Assembly: GCA_016788685.1 (NCBI GenBank)
Contig: JAEUSS010000361.1
Location: forward strand, 1-12,176
Source: Prolixibacteraceae bacterium
GTDB lineage: Bacteria; Bacteroidota; Bacteroidia; Bacteroidales; Prolixibacteraceae
Direction of reading: 5' to 3'
Length of the DNA: 12,176 nt
Shown here: piece after piece, positions 7,313 through 12,176 of the stretch
Layout of the letters: each line of letters starts with the position of its first letter
How positions within the stretch are numbered: position 1 is the first letter of the stretch
Notes under the pieces: model-generated
What the model saw: only the letters and a program-made list of their open reading frames with translations
Databases searched by the model: none
Told to the model about the DNA's origin: nothing
Program-made: the position numbers and the translations under genes

Positions 7313-9142
7313 TTAGTCAATCAGTCTTATTGCTCCCCGGTCAGCCGACGAAACCATGCTTGCGTAGGCCTTCAGTGCTTTACTCACCTGCCGGTTGCGT
7401 CCGGTTGGCTTATAGGCACCTTCGCCTTTGCTGAGCTCTTTTTCTCTACGTTCGGCAAGCTGAGCATCACTTAAGAGTACATTTATTTTTCTTTCCGGAA
7501 TATCGATTTCAATCCAGTCGCCATCCTGTACCAGTGCAATTTCTCCGCCGGCCGCGGCTTCCGGAGAAATATGCCCGATGGATAAGCCGGAAGTTCCCCC
7601 GGAAAAACGACCATCGGTAATTAACGCGCAAGCTTTGCCCAGGTTCATCGATTTGATGTAGGAAGTCGGATACAACATTTCCTGCATTCCAGGACCACCT
7701 TTAGGCCCTTCGTACCGGATCACCACCACATCGCCGGCCTGTACTTTGTCGCCAAGAATTCCGTTGCAGGCATCGTCCTGCGATTGGAATACCTTGGCAG
7801 TTCCTTTAAAATGATAGACAGACGGATCGACCCCGGCAGTTTTTACAATACAGCCATTCCGCGCAATATTGCCATACAGAACAGCTAATCCGCCGTCCTT
7901 GTTGTAAGCATGCTCGTAATCGCGGATGCATCCGCTGGCGCGATCAGTATCCAATTCCTTAAAATAATTCTCCTGAGAACCCATAACCAGGTTACGACCT
8001 CCGCCCGGAGCCGATTTATATCTCCGGAAAGCATCTTCTGTAACCGTTGATGCCATGATATCATATCTGGCAATGGCCTCGCCCAGGGTGTTCCCGTCAG
8101 CCCGGGGAACCGACAAATCCAGCATCCCGGCACGGGCCAGTTCGCCCAGAATACCCAGAATACCTCCGGCGCGGTTTACATCCTGAATGTGATAAGTCCC
8201 GTTAGGCGCCACTTTGCAAAGATTTGGAGTAACGCGCGATAATTCGTCGATATCTTTCATGGTAAAGTTCACTTCACCTTCGGCAGCAATGGCCAGAATG
8301 TGCAAAACGGTATTGGTCGAACCTCCCATGGCAATGTCCAGACGCATGGCGTTTTCGAAAGCAGCTTTGGTTGCTATATTCCGCGGCAGCACATTTTCGT
8401 TGCCATTCTTATAATAATCGTAAGTCATTTCAACAATACGGTTGGCAGCCTCTTCGAACAAGCGCCTGCGATTGGCATGAGTTGCCAGAATTGTACCGTT
8501 GCCCGGGAGTGCCAGACCGAGAGCTTCTGCCAGGCAGTTCATTGAGTTGGCCGTAAACATTCCGGAGCAGGAACCACAGGTCGGACAGGCATCCCGTTCC
8601 ACTTTCGACATCTGCTCATCGGAAACCGAACTGTCGGCAGCCATCACCATGGCATCAACCAGGTCGTACTTTTTCCCGTCAACAACACCTGCTTCCATCG
8701 GGCCTCCCGAAACAAATATGACCGGAATATTCAGCCTCATGGCCGCCATCATCATTCCGGGGGTGATTTTATCGCAGTTCGAAATGCAAACCATCGCATC
8801 GGCCCGGTGCGCATTGCATACATATTCCACACTATCCGCAATCACATCACGTGAAGGAAGTGAGTACAACATTCCGTCGTGCCCCATGGCTATTCCGTCA
8901 TCGATGGCAATCGTATTAAACTCGGCAGCAAAACAACCTTTCTGCTCGACGATGCCTTTTATATACTGTCCGACTTCGTGAAGATGCACATGCCCCGGAA
9001 CAAACTGGGTAAATGAATTGACGATGGCAATTACCGGTCGTCCAAAATGTTCTTCCTTCATTCCATTGGCCCGCCAAAGGCTTCTTGCTCCTGCCATACG
9101 CCGTCCTTCAGTCGTAGTAGCTGATCTTAACCGTTTCTGCAT
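7313..9142 (-). CDS. ilvD: Dihydroxy-acid dehydratase
   Basis: Iron-sulfur enzyme that dehydrates the 2,3-dihydroxy acids to 2-oxoisovalerate and 2-oxo-3-methylvalerate, the third common step of valine/isoleucine synthesis. The 609 residues align by eye with E. coli IlvD throughout: [20 protein letters not shown] at the start, [20 protein letters not shown] (cluster Cys 123), [18 protein letters not shown] (186 onward), [27 protein letters not shown] and [19 protein letters not shown]. It is the long E. coli-like subtype rather than the shorter ~560-residue form. The start at 9142 matches the family N-terminus and is preceded by AAAAAGG. It is the first structural gene of the ilvDBN unit, 28 bases after the attenuator's T tail, so its expression should depend on read-through of that terminator. 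Confidence 0.98.
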   Translation of the reverse strand: MQKRLRSATTTEGRRMAGARSLWRANGMKEEHFGRPVIAIVNSFTQFVPGHVHLHEVGQYIKGIVEQKGCFAAEFNTIAIDDGIAMGHDGMLYSLPSRDVIADSVEYVCNAHRADAMVCISNCDKITPGMMMAAMRLNIPVIFVSGGPMEAGVVDGKKYDLVDAMVMAADSSVSDEQMSKVERDACPTCGSCSGMFTANSMNCLAEALGLALPGNGTILATHANRRRLFEEAANRIVEMTYDYYKNGNENVLPRNIATKAAFENAMRLDIAMGGSTNTVLHILAIAAEGEVNFTMKDIDELSRVTPNLCKVAPNGTYHIQDVNRAGGILGILGELARAGMLDLSVPRADGNTLGEAIARYDIMASTVTEDAFRRYKSAPGGGRNLVMGSQENYFKELDTDRASGCIRDYEHAYNKDGGLAVLYGNIARNGCIVKTAGVDPSVYHFKGTAKVFQSQDDACNGILGDKVQAGDVVVIRYEGPKGGPGMQEMLYPTSYIKSMNLGKACALITDGRFSGGTSGLSIGHISPEAAAGGEIALVQDGDWIEIDIPERKINVLLSDAQLAERREKELSKGEGAYKPTGRNRQVSKALKAYASMVSSADRGAIRLID

Positions 9143-9170
9143 ACCTTTTTGTCTGAAATTATTTTTCTTT

Positions 9171-9208
9171 AAAAAAAAGCCTTTCTCAACTGAATGAGAA
9201 AGGCTTTT
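9171..9208 (-). terminator. Attenuator terminator (3:4 hairpin) of the ilv leader
   Basis: On the minus strand a perfect 14-bp stem (arms AAAAGCCTTTCTCA at 9195-9208 and its complement at 9175-9188) closes a 6-base loop. A run of eight T bases (9171-9178) covers the end of the second arm and continues beyond it. It stands between the leader peptide and ilvD, with no gene ending just upstream that would need it except the leader peptide. Confidence 0.95.
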
Positions 9209-9244
9209 ATGTCTTATAGTTTACATTATACCAATCTCATTCAG
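9190..9244 (-). promoter_or_regulatory. Antiterminator pairing (2:3) of the ilv attenuator
   Basis: CTGAATGAGA (minus strand, 9244 to 9235) is the exact reverse complement of TCTCATTCAG (9199 to 9190), giving 10 perfect pairs, extendable by one G-U. The second segment includes the end of the terminator's 5' arm plus five bases of its loop, so the two structures cannot coexist. The first segment contains the leader peptide's TGA stop codon (9239-9237). A ribosome that reaches the stop would cover it and allow termination; one that stalls earlier leaves it free to block termination. Confidence 0.88.
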
Positions 9245-9288
9245 CACGAAGGAGGACCACCACGCTAATAATGACTAGAGATATAATG
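9224..9288 (-). promoter_or_regulatory. Protector (1:2) hairpin of the ilv attenuator
   Basis: CATTATA (9288 to 9282) can pair with TATAATG (9230 to 9224), and the adjoining TCTC (9281 to 9278) with GAGA (9238 to 9235), leaving a TTGG bulge: 11 pairs in all. The first strand lies in leader codons 5-9 and the second overlaps the antiterminator strand. Without translation this fold would hold the antiterminator strand away and favour termination. The stem is AT-rich, so its stability is less certain than the other two. Confidence 0.65.
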
Positions 9289-9302
9289 CTGATATTTTTC
9301 AT
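9237..9302 (-). CDS. ilv operon leader peptide, 21 residues, Ile/Val/Leu-rich
   Basis: A short frame beginning ATG AAA AAT and ending GCT GAA TGA. Residues 4-18 read ISIISLVIISVVVLL; overall there are five Ile, four Val and three Leu, 12 of 21 residues, matching exactly the end products of the downstream ilvDBN genes. It includes ATA (Ile7) and CTA (Leu9), codons that are often rare. An in-frame TAA lies two codons upstream, so the start is well bounded. It is preceded by AATAAGAA, a weak A-rich start region. It begins about 20 bases after the predicted transcription start and ends inside the antiterminator strand. A generic hydrophobic micro-peptide is the alternative, but the fit with overlapping RNA structures argues strongly for a regulatory leader whose translation, not product, matters. 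Confidence 0.9.
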   Translation of the reverse strand: MKNISIISLVIISVVVLLRAE

Positions 9303-9500
9303 TTCTTATTGCTAGATAACGATGGCAAATGTAAAAATTAATTTGAACTTCCAAAATTAATTTGAAAGCAAAATGCGTGTTCTACTGAAAATCTATAAGA
9401 AAACTACTCTTTTTTAAGCAATTAAACATCTAAAATAATCTTTTCAACTACATTTCTCCAGGTCGGAATTCTCCGGAAAATGACGCGGGCACCACTGGTT
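9303..9500. other. AT-rich region between the rsmI-like gene and the ilv leader
   Basis: Carries the ilv promoter at its left end. In the rest (about 9356-9500) I see no open frame worth calling and no convincing terminator for the rsmI-like gene, so transcripts from that gene could enter the ilv leader. Confidence 0.6.
9326..9355 (-). promoter_or_regulatory. Bacteroidota-type promoter of the ilv leader/ilvDBN operon
   Basis: Minus strand: a -33 TTTG (9355 to 9352), an 18-base spacer, and a -7 TACATTTG (9333 to 9326), an exact fit to TAnnTTTG. Transcription would start near 9319-9322, about 20 bases before the leader peptide ATG, which suits an attenuator transcript of about 150 bases. Confidence 0.8.
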
Positions 9501-10205
9501 TTAAATTTTCCCGATCATAAAAATTGCCGGCCGTTTCTGAATATCCGGGACGTTGGTTTTCCAGTATGAAACCGGTTTACTCCGGATAAATTCGGTATCG
9601 AGTGTGATGTCAGCTGCAATGCACAACATGGTTTGCGGGTCGCAGTTTTTCAGTAACTCGTCGAGCAACTGTGCGTTGCGGTATGGCGCTTCAATAAAAA
9701 TCTGGGTCTGGCCTTCGGTTTGCATCCGCTTTTCGAGCATTTTAATCTGCTGCGATTTTTCAGGATTTTTAATCGGCAAATACCCGTTGAACGCAAAATT
9801 CTGCCCGCTCATTCCTGAAGCCATTAAGGCCAGCAAAATTGAAGAAGGCCCGACCAACGGCACTACCTGTATATTTTTGGCGTGCGCTATCTTTACAACT
9901 TCGGCTCCCGGGTCAGCAACTCCGGGGCATCCGGCTTCTGAAATAATCCCGATATCCAGCCCTTTTTGATTAGGCTCCAGGTACCGGACGATCTCTTTCT
10001 TTTCAGTGTGCTGGTTTAGCTCAAAAAAGATGAGATCATCGATTACAATGGCCGGATTCACTTTCTTCAGGAAACGCCTTGCCGTACGGATATTTTCCAC
10101 AATAAAAACCGGAACCGATGAAATCAGCTGCGTCAGGTCGGGTGGCAAAACCCGCTCGATGCTGGTGTCGCCCAAAGTTGTCGGAATCAAATATAATTTG
10201 GCCAT
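9501..10205 (-). CDS. SAM-dependent methyltransferase, RsmI-like (tetrapyrrole methylase fold)
   Basis: Related to RsmI, which in E. coli 2'-O-methylates a cytidine of 16S rRNA near the decoding site. The 234 residues are shorter than E. coli RsmI (about 286), as in a Bacteroidota branch of the family. Recognisable motifs are LYLIPTTLGD at the N-terminus (the usual first strand has TPIGN), ISEAGCPGVADPG at about 88-100 and VPLVGPSSILLALMASG at about 115-131, both contributing to the SAM pocket. The start at 10205 (MAKLYLIP) fits the family; a 17-residue Arg-rich extension to 10256 would cross the divergent promoter region. The exact rRNA target cannot be read here, and Bacteroidota may carry a second RsmI homolog, so no symbol is assigned. 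It is upstream of and in the same direction as the ilv leader, but functionally unrelated as far as I can see. Confidence 0.87.
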   Translation of the reverse strand: MAKLYLIPTTLGDTSIERVLPPDLTQLISSVPVFIVENIRTARRFLKKVNPAIVIDDLIFFELNQHTEKKEIVRYLEPNQKGLDIGIISEAGCPGVADPGAEVVKIAHAKNIQVVPLVGPSSILLALMASGMSGQNFAFNGYLPIKNPEKSQQIKMLEKRMQTEGQTQIFIEAPYRNAQLLDELLKNCDPQTMLCIAADITLDTEFIRSKPVSYWKTNVPDIQKRPAIFMIGKI

Positions 10206-10219
10206 CTGGAAATTTTTCT

Positions 10220-10227
10220 CAAAAATA
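10220..10227 (-). promoter_or_regulatory. Putative -7 element for the rsmI-like gene
   Basis: TATTTTTG on the minus strand matches TAnnTTTG exactly and lies 14 bases from the ATG, implying a very short leader. No good -33 TTTG is found at the usual distance. Confidence 0.45.
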
Positions 10228-10260
10228 GTCAAAAACCTTCGGCGGGCAGAGGGCAATCCT

Positions 10261-10268
10261 TATTTTTG
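10261..10268 (+). promoter_or_regulatory. Putative -7 element for the PhnP-like hydrolase gene
   Basis: TATTTTTG on the plus strand matches TAnnTTTG exactly, 19 bases before the GTG start. The -33 region is GC-rich and matches poorly. Confidence 0.45.
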
Positions 10269-10287
10269 TAATTCAAACAGCGTAATT

Positions 10288-11049
10288 GTGAAACTCACCT
10301 TTTTAGGAACAGGAACATCTCAGGGAGTGCCGGTAGTCGCATGTCAGTGCCCGGTATGTTTGTCAAACAATCCGAAAGACAAGCGGTTACGGGCTTCGGT
10401 AATGATTGAAACCGGCAGCCAGTGCCTGGTTGTTGATGCCGGCCCCGATTTTCGCCAGCAAATGCTGCAACACCAGGTTCGTCATTTAAATGGCATCCTG
10501 CTTACTCACGAACATGTCGACCATATTTTTGGGCTCGATGATATCCGGGCATTCAACTGGGTACAGAAACAAGCGACCGACATTTATGCCGAAGAACGGG
10601 TTCAGGTTGCCATCCGGCGAATTTTTGATTATGTATTCGCCTCGTTCAAATACCCCGGAATTCCACAGATGCACCTTCACCTGATCGAAAACAAACCATT
10701 CCGGATGGGCGATCTGGATATCATTCCCATCCGCGGTTTTCATTATAAACTACCGGTTTTCGGATTCCGGTTTGACAAGATTGCCTATCTCACCGACGTA
10801 AACCGGATTGAAAATGAGGAAATTGAAAAGTTGCGGGGACTGGACATTCTGGTATTGAACGCGCTGCGGAAAGAAGACCACATTTCTCACTACAATCTGA
10901 GCCAGGCACTTGATCTGATTGCAGAAGTAAAGCCAGGGAAAGCTTACCTGACGCACCTCTCGCATCAGATGGGATTTTATGACGAAGTGCAAAAAGAACT
11001 TCCGGAGAATGTATTTCTGGCTTATGACGGGCTGGAAATAATGTCCTGA
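10288..11049 (+). CDS. Metallo-beta-lactamase-fold hydrolase, PhnP-like phosphodiesterase family
   Basis: A 253-residue cytoplasmic metal-dependent hydrolase. The N-terminus LTFLGTGTSQGVPV is typical of the PhnP/RNase Z-like branch. CxCxxC follows at residues 19, 21 and 24 and matches the structural zinc cysteines I recall in E. coli PhnP. The catalytic metal site is THEHVDHIFGLDD (His 74, His 76, Asp 78, His 79), with later ligands in YLTDVNRI and LTHLSHQMG. Length matches PhnP (about 252). In PhnP the substrate is a cyclic phosphodiester from phosphonate breakdown, but no phn genes are visible here, so the substrate is unknown. The GTG at 10288 is chosen because it starts exactly at the conserved N-terminus; the frame is open further upstream only through the neighbouring gene's antisense. 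Confidence 0.88.
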   Translation: MKLTFLGTGTSQGVPVVACQCPVCLSNNPKDKRLRASVMIETGSQCLVVDAGPDFRQQMLQHQVRHLNGILLTHEHVDHIFGLDDIRAFNWVQKQATDIYAEERVQVAIRRIFDYVFASFKYPGIPQMHLHLIENKPFRMGDLDIIPIRGFHYKLPVFGFRFDKIAYLTDVNRIENEEIEKLRGLDILVLNALRKEDHISHYNLSQALDLIAEVKPGKAYLTHLSHQMGFYDEVQKELPENVFLAYDGLEIMS

Positions 11050-11114
11050 CGGCATTGCCGGTTAAAACCGGATGAAACAACACAAGCGGAATCAATGCCC
11101 ACGCGTTGCCGCGA

Positions 11115-11714
11115 TCAGAATACAACCTTATCAACCTCAATTACAGGCATTTCATCAAAACCGATCATGGCATTTACCAACCCGATTTTTTGGTAATTTT
11201 TAATTTCATCTTCCCTGATTTCTCTCTCCGAAATAACTCCCTGATCGAGCAAAAATTGCCGTTTAGTCCCTTTCAGCAACGGGCTCGTTGGCGTGAACCA
11301 TTTTTCACCGTCGAAAAAAAGCAGGTTAGCAACAAATGAATCTGTCACCAGGCCATTTTTCACAATAATAATGTCATCGCAATTGCCGCGTCGGGCAAAC
11401 AACTCCTGAAGAACTTCCCGGCCGGCGTATTTCAAATGATAATCAATACTCTGGTGATGTACGACTTTCAGACTCCCGATTTTCCGGAAGACATAGGGCA
11501 TAATTTCGATTTTTTCGAGTGTCCGGCGATACAAAACACGAACCTTGAATATTCCGGAAGTGCAATTCTCCGGAATCTCAATTTCTTTTTCCAGATTTAT
11601 AGTTCCCGCACCAGGAAACAGTTCGTCCATCGACCGGTTAAGCCGGACCTGATGGTATGCCGGATTTTGAATGAACCCGTCTTTCAGTTTCAGCGATTCA
11701 ACTAATTGGCACAT
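11115..11714 (-). CDS. pabC: Aminotransferase class IV, probable 4-amino-4-deoxychorismate lyase
   Basis: PLP-dependent enzyme expected to release pyruvate from 4-amino-4-deoxychorismate, giving 4-aminobenzoate for folate. The 199 residues are short for fold-type IV enzymes (E. coli PabC about 269) but typical of a compact Bacteroidota form. Visible motifs are YHQVRLNRSM near 20-29, FKVRVLY with Arg 59, HLKYAGRE with the probable PLP-binding Lys 95, VTDSFVANLLFFDGEKWFTP, and SPLLKGTKRQFLL. Its first 17 bases overlap the end of pabB, which supports translational coupling and makes the PabC role more likely than a branched-chain aminotransferase (IlvE is larger, about 300 or more residues). The nearby ilv genes are therefore not a reason to call it IlvE. 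Confidence 0.85.
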   Translation of the reverse strand: MCQLVESLKLKDGFIQNPAYHQVRLNRSMDELFPGAGTINLEKEIEIPENCTSGIFKVRVLYRRTLEKIEIMPYVFRKIGSLKVVHHQSIDYHLKYAGREVLQELFARRGNCDDIIIVKNGLVTDSFVANLLFFDGEKWFTPTSPLLKGTKRQFLLDQGVISEREIREDEIKNYQKIGLVNAMIGFDEMPVIEVDKVVF

Positions 11715-12176
11715 ATACTTTCTGAATAATTTCGTTGTACTCCGCCTGACAGTCGCTTAAAAAAGTAATTCCGCCGCCGCTTTTAAAAACAAGCTGATCA
11801 TTCTGCTCTTCCAGATACCGGATTAAGACACAACTGTCCAGATTCCGGCCATCAAAGAAACCAAAAACTCCGGTATAATATCCCCGCCGGTAGCCCTCAA
11901 CTTCCCGGATAATCCTGACGGTCATCTCCTTGGGCGCGCCACAAATCGATCCGGCAGGCAACATTCCGGCTAAAATAGTCCCGATGGATGCCTGGTAATT
12001 CTCCGGAAGTTTTCCCGAAATCTGAGAACTCATCTGCAGCAAATCGCCCCGGTTGGTGGCTAGCCGGTCGATGTACATGAATCGTTTCACCTCCACGTCA
12101 GAAGCAACGATGCTCAGATCGTTCCGGATCAGGTCGACAATGGTATGGTGCTCGGCCACTTCCTTTTCGTCGTTCA
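11698..12176 (-). CDS. pabB: Aminodeoxychorismate synthase component I, C-terminal part (5' end outside window)
   Basis: Catalytic subunit that aminates chorismate to 4-amino-4-deoxychorismate. Only the last ~158 residues are visible; the frame is open to the window edge and a GTG at 12159 is an internal codon, since the residues before it (NDEKE) continue the family pattern. Chorismate-binding motifs are present: HHTIVDLIRNDLS, LLQMSSQISG, LPAGSICGAPKEMTVRIIREVE, YYTGVFGFFDG and FKSGGGIT. The region resembles anthranilate synthase TrpE and salicylate synthases, but the ICGAPKEMT form, GGGIT ending and overlap with the class IV lyase gene favour PabB. The diagnostic N-terminal regions are not available. 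Confidence 0.88.
   Translation of the reverse strand, partial: NDEKEVAEHHTIVDLIRNDLSIVASDVEVKRFMYIDRLATNRGDLLQMSSQISGKLPENYQASIGTILAGMLPAGSICGAPKEMTVRIIREVEGYRRGYYTGVFGFFDGRNLDSCVLIRYLEEQNDQLVFKSGGGITFLSDCQAEYNEIIQKVYVPIS

Noticed and set aside
11058..11071. CCGGTTAAAACCGG palindrome between the convergent PhnP-like gene and pabC
   Set aside because: The usable stem is about four pairs and no T run follows on either strand.

Overview
The window looks like chromosomal DNA from a member of the Bacteroidota. Three things support this. A DUF4251 protein is present, a family I know mainly from this phylum. Bacteroidota-type -7 promoter elements (TAnnTTTG) sit in front of several genes. Most genes have only A-rich translation starts rather than clear Shine-Dalgarno sequences. 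Family-level placement (perhaps the Marinilabiliales) is a guess. No mobile elements, CRISPR arrays, tRNA or rRNA genes are visible.

Layout, left to right. (1) Positions 1-1350 (+): the 3' part of a dacB-type D-Ala-D-Ala carboxypeptidase, convergent with (2) ilvC (1454-2929, -), with an ilvC terminator between them. (3) An AraC-family regulator (3126-4013, -) and a DUF4251 lipoprotein-like or secreted protein (4173-4715, -) lie between ilvC and the rest of the branched-chain amino acid genes. (4) ilvN, ilvB and ilvD (4961-9142, all -) form the core operon, transcribed ilvD-ilvB-ilvN. A strong hairpin follows ilvN. (5) Upstream of ilvD (9143-9355) is a complete regulatory leader: promoter, a 21-codon leader peptide in which 12 of 21 residues are Ile, Val or Leu, mutually exclusive RNA pairings, and an intrinsic terminator with a T8 tail. 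(6) An RsmI-like methyltransferase (9501-10205, -) is divergent from a PhnP-like metallo-beta-lactamase-fold hydrolase (10288-11049, +). (7) The 3' part of pabB and an overlapping pabC-like lyase (11115-12176, -) end the window and belong to folate synthesis.

How the genes work together: IlvB/IlvN (acetohydroxyacid synthase), IlvC (ketol-acid reductoisomerase) and IlvD (dihydroxy-acid dehydratase) supply the common steps of isoleucine and valine synthesis, and the keto acid for leucine. The standout observation is the leader before ilvD. It reads as a textbook ribosome-mediated transcription attenuator, with a protector hairpin, an antiterminator of 10 perfect base pairs that includes the leader peptide's stop codon, and a 14-bp terminator. 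ilvC is set apart from this control by a hairpin and two unrelated genes, and no comparable leader is visible before it.
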